Shown here one piece after another: positions 48,101 to 56,827 of a stretch of 64,000 nucleotides of DNA. The notes under the pieces were generated by a model. It worked only from the letters and a program-made list of their open reading frames with translations. It did no database searches and was not told the origin of the DNA. The position numbers were made by a program, and so were the translations under genes. Within the stretch, counting starts at the first letter, position 1. Every line of letters starts with the position of its first letter. The DNA is from Zhouia spongiae (GTDB lineage Bacteria; Bacteroidota; Bacteroidia; Flavobacteriales; Flavobacteriaceae): contig NZ_CP094326.1 of NCBI RefSeq assembly GCF_022760175.1, forward strand, positions 3,274,804 through 3,338,803. The letters are read 5' to 3'.

Positions 48101-48357
48101 TAACGCTCTCCCTGAAAGGCTATAGACGTCCCGTCGGGGCTCCATACAGGGTTTGTTTCATATGCTTCATGTATGGTTAACCGGCGAGGATTACTTCCGT
48201 CTGCATTGGCAGTCCATATATCTCCCTGGTATGAAAATGCTATTTTGGAAGCATCCGGGCTAAGGGAAGGTCTTTGAATTAACGGATTATTTGCCTGCGC
48301 AAATGATAACCCCATTCCACACAATAATGTGGCTAAAGTAGCTTTTGTAAATCTCAT
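45124..48357 (-). CDS. Tricorn-like S41 protease with beta-propeller
   Basis: A 1077-residue exported protein (signal FTKATLATLLCGMGLSFAQA). The N-terminal two-thirds has TolB/PD40-type propeller repeats (SPDASKIAFSYQGDIW, SPDGTSIAFQGERYGNNDIY, SPDGKRIAYTSGAKL). A charged Lys/Asp/Glu-rich insert lies near residues 545-575. A PDZ domain (LLGVEVKPVSNGGLEVISVINQMPADKTTS) and an S41 peptidase domain follow, with IDVRYNGGGWTTDYL and the nucleophile in NERSYSNAEIFSHAYKSLG. It resembles the tricorn core protease and probably degrades peptides in the periplasm. Single gene. Confidence 0.92.
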   Translation of the reverse strand: MRFTKATLATLLCGMGLSFAQANNPLIQRPSLSPDASKIAFSYQGDIWTANADGSNPRRLTIHEAYETNPVWSPDGTSIAFQGERYGNNDIYTVSDNGGIPKRLTFHSSSDVVTDFTPDGNILFNTVRNFSQIEREAETHQISTKGGTPYRIMDALGFDAKLSPNGELIAFTRGTCRPEREAYNGPANRDVWVYNIKEDTYHEITSHGVNDFSPYWGDDNTLYFQSSRDGKYNIYKVAVNKNGSKNGNISAVTSFKDMGIFSFSASDNGKKLIAVKGDELYLIDPGTKKASLVKIELSTDYRFDPVVRKTYSSNVSEIAPSPNGKYSAIVIRGEVFITENDKEKNKTVNVSDSPYRERDIAWLNDESLVFVSDRDGQNDLYMVVSEDKDQKDLFKTYKRKIVRITNTEAEEQNPVISPDGKRIAYTSGAKLIVADINDKGSLSNSKTLLDGWDTPSGISWSPDSKWLAYSLQDLEFNAEIYIHKADNTKKPVNISMHPKSDRSPVWSEDGSKIGFSSNRNNGDYDVWFVWLKKSDWEKTAEDWKDGDEPESKKTDEDSDKEKDKKKDKKDEKKVKDIQIDFEDIYRRQVQVTSFTGGEFLSTISKDGETFYYSTGNGSRGDARVENSLYKIKWDGKDLKQISKSSPYGIVKDKKNTYLYAVNRGMPVRISMKSDKTETLPVSAKMNINYAEESNQIFEEAWKAINDGFYDPQFHGQNWNALKKKYKPLALKASTRQDFKMVFNWMLGQINASHMGMYRGEDRSDVQRERTGLLGVEVKPVSNGGLEVISVINQMPADKTTSKLYTGDIIEAVNGTQLTKTTNLYELLNGTANEKIYLNVKSADGAKEVIIRPESSNSAENYIAWVKERQKLTDKYSNGELGYIHIQGMNWTSFEHFERELMAAGHGKKGVVIDVRYNGGGWTTDYLMAVLNVKQHSYTIPRGAAKSLKEHLKYRDYYPYSERLPLAAWTKPSIALCNERSYSNAEIFSHAYKSLGLGTLVGQPTFGAVISTGGRNLIDGSYVRMPFRAWYVKATDENMELGPAVPDILVENTPDAKAKGEDQQLKRAVDELLKQVSK

Positions 48358-48399
48358 TATAAAGTTAGGTTCAGATTATATAAAATAACTTGTTCGTTT

Positions 48400-48407
48400 C
48401 AAAAATA
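48400..48407 (-). promoter_or_regulatory. Possible -7 element of the tricorn-like gene
   Basis: The minus strand reads TATTTTTG (TAnnTTTG) about 42 bases upstream of the start codon. No -33 TTG at the right distance. Confidence 0.35.
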
Positions 48408-48501
48408 GATGTCTGAACAGGGAATAACGAATGTTTAACAATATTTTATAAATCCTACAAACCCAGTAGATTTAACCGAATAAATCTTTTAATCTGTTGT
48501 T

Positions 48502-48577
48502 ATGTTGTTACGCTGTTATGTTGTGATGGAGTGATGTTGTGATGGAGTGATGCTGTTACGTTGTTATGAGGTTGTCA
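48502..48577. repeat. Low-complexity GTTATG/GGAGTGATG repeat
   Basis: Variants of GTTATGTTGTTACG and GGAGTGATGTTGTGAT alternate here. Related strings occur at 44647-44694, 48930-48977, 49325-49360 and 49702-49745, mostly at repeat borders. Confidence 0.7.
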
Positions 48578-49745
48578 AGGGTGAATCATATTCCAAACCC
48601 GCCATAGTCCTTTACAGGCGGGTACCTTATAAGTGAAAAATGTGTTAAGAATTAAACGCTGTTTGAGTCACGTCCTAGCGTGGCGAGTTCGTTTCATTTA
48701 ACATTCGAACTTCTATGAGGTCGCCGAAAAGGCAAGGCTGATTTTTTGGTTCGTTTTGCATCAAGGCAAAATGAACAGAACATCATGAGATCCATTAAAA
48801 AACAATAAAAAGTCCACAAATAAAAAAGAATGAAACCTTTGGATGAACAATTGTGCAACACATCATGAATTCCTTTAACAAACATTCAGCAAAACATGAA
48901 TAAAAAAGAAAGGCTATTTAATTGTAGTAATGGTGTTATGGAGTGATGCTGTTACGTTGTTACGGTGTTATGAAGTTTCAAGGGTGAATCATATTCCAAA
49001 CCTGCCATAGTCCTTTACAGGCGGGTACCTTATAAGTGAAAAATGTGTTAAGAATTAAACGCTGTTTGAGTCACGTCCTAGCGTGGCGAGTTCGTTTCAT
49101 TTAACATTCGAACTTCTATGAGGTCGCCGAAAAGGCAAGGCTTGATTTTTTGGTTCGTTTTGCATCAAAGCAAAATGAACAGAACATCATGAGATCCATT
49201 AAAAAACAATAAAAAGTCCACAAATAAAAAAGAATGAAACCTTTGGATGAACAATTGTGCAACACATCATGAATTCCTTTAACAAACATTCAGCAAAACA
49301 TGAATAAAAAAGGCTATTTAATTTTGGTAATGGAGTGATGTTGTTACGGTGTTATGAAGTTTCAAGGGTGAATCATATTCCAAACCCGCCATAGTCCTTT
49401 GCAGGCGGGTACCTCATAAGTGAAAAATGTGTTAAGAATTAAACGCTGTTTGAGTCACGTCCTAGCGTGGCGAGTTCGTTTCATTTAACATTCGAACTTC
49501 CATGAGGTCGCCGAAAAGGCAAGGCTTGATTTTTTGGTTCGTTTTGCATCAAGGCAAAATGAACAGAACATCATGAGATCCTTTGAAAAACAATAAAAAG
49601 TCCACAAATAAAAAAGAATGAAACCTTTGGATGAACAATTGTGCAGCACATCATGAATTCCTTTAACAAACATTCAGCAAAACATGAATAAAAAAGGCTA
49701 TTTAATTTTGGTAATGGAGTGATGTTGTTACGTTGTTATGGGGTT
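48575..49745. repeat. Three tandem copies of a roughly 390-base non-coding repeat
   Basis: Units start at TCAAGGGTGAATCATATTCC at 48575, 48978 and 49362 (periods 403 and 384). They are nearly identical, with only scattered substitutions and short indels. Each contains the hairpin CCCGCC...GGCGGG, the inverted pair GAGTTCG...CGAACTT, and CTTGAT...ATCAAG. Each ends in AACATGAATAAAAAAGG and a TTATGGAGTGATG-type border. The 62-63 residue minus-strand frames inside units 1 and 3 repeat passively and are not persuasive genes. Intergenic repeats of this look occur in flavobacteria as I recall, but no function is known to me. Confidence 0.85.
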
Positions 49746-49870
49746 AAGCCTGGCCGGTGAGATACTTCTTGGTTGGCTGTCTTTCACAGTCCATGGTAGA
49801 AGCTTATTATCTTTGTTTCTGATTCCTGCTATTTTTTTAACAAGCACCATAAAAAATCCTATAGACTACC

Positions 49871-49907
49871 CCGGCCAGCCTTCTCTGTCGAAGCCTCGGT
49901 ATTGAAT
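49871..49907 (-). pseudogene. Short fragment resembling the 3' end of comM
   Basis: The minus strand reads about 37 bases, with 34 or so identical to the last codons of comM at 51125-51162. Translation gives QYRGFDREGWPG against QYRSLDREGWLG of comM. The rest of the gene is not recognisable. A relic of a second copy or of a recombination event is inferred. Confidence 0.5.
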
Positions 49908-49939
49908 TCTTCATTCAACAATCGATCAACATTTAATGG

Positions 49940-49966
49940 AAAATACTTTGCCCGAAAGTATTTTTT
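49940..49966. terminator. Perfect hairpin with T-run, possible terminator
   Basis: AAAATACTTT and AAAGTATTTT form a 10-base-pair stem around GCCCG, followed by TT on the plus strand. There is no convincing gene upstream on the plus strand; on the minus strand it is downstream of 50155-50799 by about 190 bases. Confidence 0.4.
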
Positions 49967-50154
49967 GTTCAGGAGTATCCTATATTCCCTCGATGACATC
50001 GATAACATGATTCACAGAATGAAAACATACTTTTATTGCAAAAGAAAAAGATTTCAACACCATGATTATCAACAGATTCACACTTTAATCTCCCTGATAA
50101 TTCAACCCGATCAACCTGATAAGATGCACTCAAGTATATTCTTCAGACCTCTTT

Positions 50155-50799
50155 TTATTTTTGAGTGGCTTTTTTTACATCTTCTTGTTTTAGATTTTTT
50201 TGGTTAAGAATAAAAAAACCGCCATCCATAAGTTTAGATATTGGTATTGAATAAGCTATTGTTATGAACCCTCTTTTTTGATTGGGTTCAATAGTCCCTA
50301 ATTCATACCCATAACCAATTTGAAAATCCAATATATTTAATCCTGCTGTTAAAGCAAATATATTTGTCGGGGCATCACCGGTTTTTGCCGAGAACAGAAA
50401 TCCTGCCTGAACTCCTATTATATTATGGTGTTCTCTATTGATCACCTCTGAATATTCATTTCTGGTTTCTGACAATCTCCCCATAAAACTATAGTTTATT
50501 CCTGCACCAATTGAATTAAAGAACGTTACATTTCCTTTTGTTTCATCAGTTGTCGAATCAATAAAATTAAACCTAACCATTGGAACGGTAAAATTTGTAC
50601 TAATTACCTGTGCCCTGTATTCTCTGGTTGTTCCTGCCTTCGAATTTTCTTTTTTTAAATCGGTTAAAATCTCACTGATCTCCTTACCATTGATACTTGA
50701 GATCTCCTTTAAATCCCTTATATATTTTATGGTGTCTTGTCTGGTTTGTGAAATAGTAATGATGGGTAAAATCAGGAATAACAGTAATTTAAATTTCAT
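50155..50799 (-). CDS. Exported protein of unknown function, possible beta-barrel
   Basis: A 214-residue protein with a signal peptide (KFKLLLFLILPIITISQ). The mature part has a coiled stretch (IKYIRDLKEISSINGKEISEILTDLKKENSK), followed by alternating strand-like segments with glycines and aromatic residues (FFNSIGAGINYSFMGR, NIIGVQAGFLFSAKTGD, ILDFQIGYGYELGTIEPNQKRGFITIAYSIPI). This suggests an outer membrane protein. No family was recognised. Isolated, minus strand. Confidence 0.6.
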   Translation of the reverse strand: MKFKLLLFLILPIITISQTRQDTIKYIRDLKEISSINGKEISEILTDLKKENSKAGTTREYRAQVISTNFTVPMVRFNFIDSTTDETKGNVTFFNSIGAGINYSFMGRLSETRNEYSEVINREHHNIIGVQAGFLFSAKTGDAPTNIFALTAGLNILDFQIGYGYELGTIEPNQKRGFITIAYSIPISKLMDGGFFILNQKNLKQEDVKKATQK

Positions 50800-51120
50800 A
50801 ATTAAAAGTATTTTAGGTTAACAGAAAGCGAATATATTAATTACCTTAAATGACTTTAAGGGGATTTTACCTGTTATTAGCATCAAATTAATAAAGCTCC
50901 GTTTTATTTACAGACAGAATCTACGATAATGTGATCGATGGTAAACAGTAATTTCCTGAATAGCCTTATAGTCTCTTTTATAATCATTATATAGGGAGAG
51001 CATACTTTTTAGCATAAACCTATAACTTCGCTTTTTCAATACGTATCAAGGATTCTACTACCTCTGGTTTGTGTTATGTGTTATATGAAGGCCTGCTCTT
51101 TTATGAAATTGATCGATAAA
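50800..51120. other. AT-rich spacer upstream of the exported protein gene
   Basis: A 321-base non-coding region between the exported protein gene and comM. I see no coding frame, repeat or terminator. Confidence 0.5.
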
Positions 51121-52656
51121 TTAGCCCAGCCAGCCTTCCCTGTCGAGGCTTCGGTATTGAATGGCTTCGCCTATATGGTTGCCGTTTACTTTTCCGACTG
51201 CATCGAGATCGGCTATGGTACGGGCAACCTTCAGAATACGGTCATAAGCTCTTGCCGACAGGCTTAGACGTTCCATGGCATTTTTAAGGAGTTTTTTTGA
51301 AGCATTGTCAAGTTCACAAAACCGGCTGATCTGCCTGGTGTTCATCTGGGCATTGTAATGAATGTTGGGATATTCATCAAACCTGCTTATTTGCCGTTTC
51401 CTTGCCTTGATAACCCGCTCCCTGATTACAGTACTACTCTCTCCCTTTCTTTCTTCTGACAATTTTTCAAAAGGTACCGGTGTTACTTCAATATGGATAT
51501 CGATCCGGTCTAGTAGCGGTCCGGATATTTTACTCATATAGCGCTGCATCTCGGCAGGTGATGACGTTACCGGAGCACCGGGATCGTTAAAATAGCCACC
51601 GGGACTGGGGTTCATACTTGCTACCAGCATAAAACTACTCGGGTAGGTAATGGTAAACTTTGCTCTTGAAATAGTAACTTCCCTGTCTTCTAAAGGTTGT
51701 CTCATAACTTCTAAAACACTGCGCTTAAACTCCGGTAACTCATCAAGAAAAAGCACCCCGTTATGCGATAATGATATTTCGCCGGGTTGCGGATAGGTAC
51801 CTCCTCCAACCAGGGCGACGTCTGATATGGTGTGGTGTGGATTTCTAAAAGGACGGTGTACCATCAATCCATCGTTTTGAATTCTTCCGACCACACTGTG
51901 AATCTTGGTGGTCTCAAGGGCTTCTCCCAATGTCATTGGCGGCAGAATGCCGGGTAGTCGCTTAGCCAGCATGGTTTTTCCTGAACCCGGAGGACCTATA
52001 AGAATAATATTATGTCCGCCGGCTGCAGCTATCTCCATAGCCCTTTTTATACTTTCCTGCCCTTTTACATCAGAAAAATCAAACTCAGGAAAATCGAGTC
52101 CTTTATAAAACTCCTGTGCTGTATCTACAATACGACGTTCGAGTGAAATTTCATCATTCAGATAACCGATAAGTTCTTTTATGTTGCTGATGCCATATAC
52201 TTCCAGGCCTTCGACAATTGCTGCTTCTTTTACATTTTGATCTGGTAATATCAGTCCTTTAAAACCTTCTTGTTTTGCCTGAAAGGCTATGGGTAAAGCT
52301 CCTTTTATCGGTTGCAGACTTCCATCTAGTGAAAGTTCCCCCATAATAACATAATCGTTTAATTTCTCAATTCCTATTTTTGAAGCAGCCGCCAAGATGC
52401 CTATGGCAATCGGCAAATCGTATGCTGACCCTTCTTTACGGAGATCGGCAGGCGCCATGTTTATCGTAACCCGTTTTCCCGGGATCTTATAGCCATTATT
52501 TTGCAATGCAGCTGCGATCCGGTAATTACTTTCTTTGATGGCATTATCGGGTAATCCTACTAAATGATACCCCACCCCTCTGTCTATATTTACCTCTATA
52601 GTGATTGTGGTGGCCTCTACTCCAAAAACAGCGCTTCCGTAAACTTTTACAAGCAT
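51121..52656 (-). CDS. comM: ComM/YifB family magnesium chelatase-like AAA+ helicase
   Basis: ComM is a hexameric helicase that promotes branch migration during natural transformation. The protein has an N-terminal Lon-protease-like S5 domain (LVKVYGSAVFGVEATTITIEVNIDRG), the AAA+ core with Walker A GPPGSGKTMLAKRLPG near residue 220, LFLDELPEF (Walker B), and the C-terminal SARAYDRILKVARTIADLD and QYRSLDREGWLG. The frame is open to 52719, but the ATG at 52656 gives the family start MLVKVYGSAVFG (511 residues). Confidence 0.93.
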   Translation of the reverse strand: MLVKVYGSAVFGVEATTITIEVNIDRGVGYHLVGLPDNAIKESNYRIAAALQNNGYKIPGKRVTINMAPADLRKEGSAYDLPIAIGILAAASKIGIEKLNDYVIMGELSLDGSLQPIKGALPIAFQAKQEGFKGLILPDQNVKEAAIVEGLEVYGISNIKELIGYLNDEISLERRIVDTAQEFYKGLDFPEFDFSDVKGQESIKRAMEIAAAGGHNIILIGPPGSGKTMLAKRLPGILPPMTLGEALETTKIHSVVGRIQNDGLMVHRPFRNPHHTISDVALVGGGTYPQPGEISLSHNGVLFLDELPEFKRSVLEVMRQPLEDREVTISRAKFTITYPSSFMLVASMNPSPGGYFNDPGAPVTSSPAEMQRYMSKISGPLLDRIDIHIEVTPVPFEKLSEERKGESSTVIRERVIKARKRQISRFDEYPNIHYNAQMNTRQISRFCELDNASKKLLKNAMERLSLSARAYDRILKVARTIADLDAVGKVNGNHIGEAIQYRSLDREGWLG

Positions 52657-52866
52657 ATCATAAATATTTACTAACCTTGTAAGTAAATATACAAAATAAA
52701 GAGCTATAAAACTTAACATTGGTTGTTTCTGAAACAGGAATCCAGAAAGAGGTCTGGTTCATAATTCTGATGATGGTACCTTTCCTTTTCATGCCTCTCG
52801 GGCTTGCTCCGAGGCAACGGACTTAAAATACGATCTTCATATTCAGCCTTTTATCATACCTGTCGG

Positions 52867-53724
52867 TTACAGAGGTGCCCTGTAAAAATCGCCGGGTCTC
52901 TTTCCTGTATATTTTTTAAAAGTTCTATTGAAATGGGCTGCATCTACAAAACCTAATTTATCGGCAATCTCATTGATGTTCAGGTTACTTTGTTTTAAAA
53001 GACTCTCCGCCATTTTCATTTTGGTTTCGAGAATATACTGCTTAAGAGAAATCCCCAGGTGCTTTTTAATATAAATACCCACATAGTTTGGAGACAGATG
53101 GAAGGTACTGGCTATGGTGTTTACTTTTACCATGTCTTTTTTTAAAGCATTTTGACGGATATAGGTTAAAATAGCTTCTACTTTGTCTCTGTCTGACATG
53201 GTTTCGGGAGTACTGTGCTTTACGGTATTCTTTAAATTTCTGGACAGAACGATCAGTAAAGCTCCGAACAGTTCAGTTATGACATTCCGTCCGTAAGTTT
53301 TCGGCGTTTGTAATTCGTCCCGAATAAGATTGTATAACCTGAAAAGTTGTCTCCTGTCGTTTTCACAACGAATAACACTTTGTGCGATAATATTTGAATG
53401 AAAAATAACAGATTCAAGATTCTTACGCCAGTATGTACTTGAAGTAAATGTGGCTTTTTCGAGAAAGAGTTGCTCTGTAAATTTAATGATCCCAAAGATC
53501 GTAGGTTCAGAAACCACAAATTCGTGTTCATCTTTTGGTGTTAAAAAGAAAAGGTCGCCTTCTTTATATGCAACGATGCTATCATTCAGAATATGTTGTC
53601 CGCTCCCCTTCAGGACAAAAGTCAATTCAAAAAAATGATGCTTGTGTCGCGGATATCCCCATTCGTTTACTGCTTCAAACTCCAGTACATCAATATCTTT
53701 TGTTATATAAAAGCGTTCGGCCAT
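52867..53724 (-). CDS. AraC family transcriptional regulator
   Basis: A regulator with an N-terminal cupin sensor (WGYPRHKHHFFELTFVLKGSGQHILN, GDLFFLTPKDEHEF) and two C-terminal helix-turn-helix motifs (VNTIASTFHLSPNYVGIYIKKHLGISLKQY and LNINEIADKLGFVDAAHFNRTFKKYTGKRPGDF). The frame is open to 53763; I choose MAERFYITKDIDVLEFEAVN at 53724 (285 residues). It is divergent from the redox cluster at 53817 and probably controls it. Confidence 0.9.
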   Translation of the reverse strand: MAERFYITKDIDVLEFEAVNEWGYPRHKHHFFELTFVLKGSGQHILNDSIVAYKEGDLFFLTPKDEHEFVVSEPTIFGIIKFTEQLFLEKATFTSSTYWRKNLESVIFHSNIIAQSVIRCENDRRQLFRLYNLIRDELQTPKTYGRNVITELFGALLIVLSRNLKNTVKHSTPETMSDRDKVEAILTYIRQNALKKDMVKVNTIASTFHLSPNYVGIYIKKHLGISLKQYILETKMKMAESLLKQSNLNINEIADKLGFVDAAHFNRTFKKYTGKRPGDFYRAPL

Positions 53725-53785
53725 CAGAATTGATTTATACAAATATACAATGTAATTATACAATAATAACGAGGGTTGTTGAACA

Positions 53786-53793
53786 TATCTTTG
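53786..53793 (+). promoter_or_regulatory. Possible -7 element of the redox cluster
   Basis: TATCTTTG matches TAnnTTTG and lies 24 bases upstream of the nitroreductase ATG. The divergent AraC gene has a TATATTTG match on the minus strand at 53740-53747. Neither has a well-placed TTG. Confidence 0.4.
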
Positions 53794-53816
53794 TTATCTC
53801 AAAAAAACATAAACAG

Positions 53817-54476
53817 ATGATCGAGAAAGAAAAAATATTAGAAGCTTATAATTTCAGGCATGCCTGTAAATTATTTGATACCGATAAAAAGATCGGTGAT
53901 GCTGATATGAATTTTATTTTAAAGACTGCTCAACTATCGCCAAGTTCTTTCGGATTTGAACCCTGGCATTTTATAGTGGTTCAGGACAAGGATTTACGCA
54001 CAAAGCTCAAAGAAAATGCCTGGGGGGCTACTGCTAAATTAGACACTGCCAGTCATTTTATAGTGTGCCTTACAATGAAGCCTTCCCTGGTAAGATACGA
54101 CAGTCCTTATATCCAAAACTTTATGAGAGAGGTTCAGGACCTGCCTGAGAATGTAGTGGCAGGGAAAGGCACTGCATACGAAGCGTTTCAAAAAAGTGAT
54201 TTTGACCTGTCGGATGACAGAAAGCTTTTCGACTGGGCATCCAAGCAATGTTATATCCCATTGGCCAATATGATGACCACTGCTGCCATGATCGGGATCG
54301 ATTCTTGTCCTATCGAAGGGTTTAATCAGGAAACCAGTAACAAAATACTAAAAGAGGATCTGAGAATTGACACGGATACCTATGGTATTTCCTATATGGT
54401 TGCTTTTGGCTATCGTGTAAACGAACCAAGATCAAAAACAAGAAGAAACTTCAATGATATTATCTCCTATAAATAA
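53817..54476 (+). CDS. NAD(P)H-dependent nitroreductase-family oxidoreductase
   Basis: A flavin-dependent reductase of 219 residues. Motifs: YNFRHACKLFDTDKKI with the FMN-binding Arg region, LKTAQLSPSSFGFEPWHFIVV, QCYIPLANMMTTAAMIGIDSCPIEGFN and YMVAFGYRVNEPRSKTRR. The frame extends upstream, but the ATG at 53817 (MIEKEKILEAYNFRHA) fits the family. A TATCTTTG element lies 24 bases before it. First gene of the cluster opposite the AraC regulator. Confidence 0.9.
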   Translation: MIEKEKILEAYNFRHACKLFDTDKKIGDADMNFILKTAQLSPSSFGFEPWHFIVVQDKDLRTKLKENAWGATAKLDTASHFIVCLTMKPSLVRYDSPYIQNFMREVQDLPENVVAGKGTAYEAFQKSDFDLSDDRKLFDWASKQCYIPLANMMTTAAMIGIDSCPIEGFNQETSNKILKEDLRIDTDTYGISYMVAFGYRVNEPRSKTRRNFNDIISYK

Positions 54477-54484
54477 TCATTTCC

Positions 54485-55480
54485 ATGAAAAAGAAAAACA
54501 TCGTTTCAATATTCGCCCTCTTATCTATTTTGATGATGGCTGCCTGCCAAAAGGCTAAAAATGAAAAAAAAGTAACGAAAGAAAATCTAACGAAAATGAC
54601 GCCACAAACGAACAATGAAAAAAGCCATTGGCCCAATGGTGCCCGGTTGGTTATTTCATTCTCCATGCAGTTTGAAACAGGAGGTCAGCCTAAAGGGGCC
54701 GAAAGCCCTTTTTCCGGCAATCCATTGCCTGAAGGGAATCCCGACATGCCAGCTGAAAGCTGGTTCAGATATGGTGCAAAAGAAGGCGTTTACAGAATGC
54801 TGGACTTATGGAAAAAACACGGTATTTATGTCACTTCTCATGTAGTGGGAGAGGCAGCCATAAAATACCCGGAGGTTGCTAAAGCCATTGCAGATGGCGG
54901 CCATGAAATTGCCGCACACGGAATTTCATGGAGCGATCAATGGGATATGAGCTATGAAGAAGAACTACAGTTTATCAAAAAGGGAATCGATACGGTAGCG
55001 GCTATTACAGGACAACGTGGCCGGGGATATAATGCCAATTGGCTCCGCAGGGGTCCTCATACATTAAAAGTGTTACAAGACCTGGATTTTCTTTACCATA
55101 TTGATGACCTAAGCCGGGATGAACCATTTATAACCATGGTCCGGGGCAAAAAATTTGTAGTTGTTCCCTATACTTTAAGGAATAATGATATTGTAAATAT
55201 TGAAGGGAAGCATTGGAGTCCTGATCAGTTTTTAGCCCAATTGAAGGCTGAATTTGACCAACTCTACGACGAAGGCGCCATGCAAAGAAGAATGATGAGT
55301 GTCAGTCTTCATGACAGGATTGGCGGAACTCCGGCGGTTGTCAATGTGATAGATCAATTCATTGAATATGCCAGAGAGCATGAAGGCGTGGTATTTATGC
55401 GTAAAGACAAAATTGCCGATATGGTAAAAAATGATCCTGATACTCCCGTTGACAATTCAGAAATCAAATTCAATCAGTAA
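54485..55480 (+). CDS. Polysaccharide deacetylase-family lipoprotein
   Basis: A 331-residue protein with a lipoprotein signal (IVSIFALLSILMMAAC). The NodB-type domain contains ARLVISFSMQFE, DLWKKHGIYVTSHVVGEAAIKYPEVAKAIADGGHEIAAHG, RGYNANWLRRGPHTLKVLQDLDFLYHIDD, and a C-terminal MMSVSLHDRIGG. It resembles the PuuE/allantoinase-like branch more than chitin deacetylases. The typical DD of motif 1 is replaced by SMQFE, so classical deacetylation is uncertain. It follows the nitroreductase by 8 bases and precedes the old yellow enzyme by one base. Confidence 0.82.
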   Translation: MKKKNIVSIFALLSILMMAACQKAKNEKKVTKENLTKMTPQTNNEKSHWPNGARLVISFSMQFETGGQPKGAESPFSGNPLPEGNPDMPAESWFRYGAKEGVYRMLDLWKKHGIYVTSHVVGEAAIKYPEVAKAIADGGHEIAAHGISWSDQWDMSYEEELQFIKKGIDTVAAITGQRGRGYNANWLRRGPHTLKVLQDLDFLYHIDDLSRDEPFITMVRGKKFVVVPYTLRNNDIVNIEGKHWSPDQFLAQLKAEFDQLYDEGAMQRRMMSVSLHDRIGGTPAVVNVIDQFIEYAREHEGVVFMRKDKIADMVKNDPDTPVDNSEIKFNQ

Positions 55481-55481
55481 T

Positions 55482-56597
55482 ATGGAAACTACTTTATTTA
55501 CACCGTATACAATGGGTACCATCAAATTAAAGAACCGTTTCCTGATGGCACCGATGACCCGTTCAAGGAGTTCACAACCCGGAGATGTCCCCAATAGGTT
55601 GATGGCTGAATATTACGGGCAAAGGGCATCGGCAGGGATTATTATAACCGAAGCAACCCAGGTTTCTTTACAGGGAAAGGGCTATGCCAAAACGCCGGGA
55701 ATATATACCCGCGAACAGGTTGATGGCTGGAAACTCATAACTGATGAAGTACATCGAAAAGAAAGTAAAATCTTTTTGCAGTTGTGGCATGTGGGCCGTG
55801 TAAGTTCTTCAAAAGTAAACGGACTCCAGCCTATCGCCCCGTCATCTATAGCTGCCAAAGGGACTCATGTCTATATTTTTGACGGAGCTCCCAATGGCGA
55901 TGCTACTTTTATACCTGTCGAGGCTCCTAAAGAAATGAAACAGGAGGAAATAAACAAAGTTACGGCTGCATTTGTACAGGGAGCAAAAAATGCCATCGAA
56001 GCCGGCTTTGACGGTGTCGAGATCCATGGAGCCAACGGTTATTTGATCGATCAGTTTTTAAGAAGCAACTCCAATCAACGCACTGACGCATATGGGGGAA
56101 GTCCAGAAAACAGGGTTCGACTGCTGGTGGAAATTACACAGGCGGTTGCCGATGCCGTCGGAAATAACAAAGTAGGTGTCCGCTTGTCGCCTTTTATCAG
56201 TTTTAAGGATATGGCCGACCCTGAGATACTGGATACTATTATGATAGCGGCAAGGAAACTAGAAGGTATCGGTATTACCTACCTTCATTTGTGTGAAGCC
56301 GATTGGGAAGACGCCCCTGAAATTCCGGATGGTTTCAGAGTTGATCTGAGAAATACCTTCGGGAATACCATTATTGCAACGGGAAACAAAACGCCCGAAC
56401 AAGGAGAGTATTTATTGGAAAGAGGCCTGGCAGACCTCATCGGATTCGGTCGTAATTTCCTGACGAATCCCGATTATCCCCAACGTGTAAAACTAAACGC
56501 TGAAATGAATACCATCAGCGACACACATACACTCTTTGGTGGAGGCACAGAAAGGGGGTATACAGATTATCCTTTTTTAAAGGATCGAAATCCATAA
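55482..56597 (+). CDS. Old yellow enzyme family alkene reductase
   Basis: A 371-residue FMN enzyme of the NemA/OYE family that reduces electron-poor alkenes with NAD(P)H. Motifs: LFTPYTMGTIKLKNRFLMAPMTRSRS, QLWHVGRVSS, GFDGVEIHGANGYLIDQFLRSNSNQRTDAYGGSPENR, and DLIGFGRNFLTNPDYPQRV. The frame opens earlier; the ATG at 55482 gives the family start METTLFTPY. Likely role is detoxification of reactive electrophiles with the nitroreductase. Confidence 0.93.
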   Translation: METTLFTPYTMGTIKLKNRFLMAPMTRSRSSQPGDVPNRLMAEYYGQRASAGIIITEATQVSLQGKGYAKTPGIYTREQVDGWKLITDEVHRKESKIFLQLWHVGRVSSSKVNGLQPIAPSSIAAKGTHVYIFDGAPNGDATFIPVEAPKEMKQEEINKVTAAFVQGAKNAIEAGFDGVEIHGANGYLIDQFLRSNSNQRTDAYGGSPENRVRLLVEITQAVADAVGNNKVGVRLSPFISFKDMADPEILDTIMIAARKLEGIGITYLHLCEADWEDAPEIPDGFRVDLRNTFGNTIIATGNKTPEQGEYLLERGLADLIGFGRNFLTNPDYPQRVKLNAEMNTISDTHTLFGGGTERGYTDYPFLKDRNP

Positions 56598-56827
56598 TAC
56601 AAATACCATAAAATTAAGGGCTGCCTCAAAGAGCCTTATACGATGCCGGTTCGGGCATTACCGAAATGAATCAGTAATTTTCATTGAAAGTACGCAGCAA
56701 ACCATCGATAACTAAACCCTACGATTACCAATGTTTATACTGAGCGACAGTCAAAAAGCCTAACCTGACAATATATAATCTAATTTACTTTTGAAGCAGC
56801 CCCGTAACTAAATAACCAAATTAACCA

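Noticed and set aside
48694-48885. Minus-strand frame of 63 residues starting MFVKGIHDVLHN (and its copy at 49485-49673)
   Set aside because: It repeats only because the DNA unit is repeated. The copy in unit 2 is not kept as an equal frame, the tails differ by frameshift, and there is no recognisable domain.
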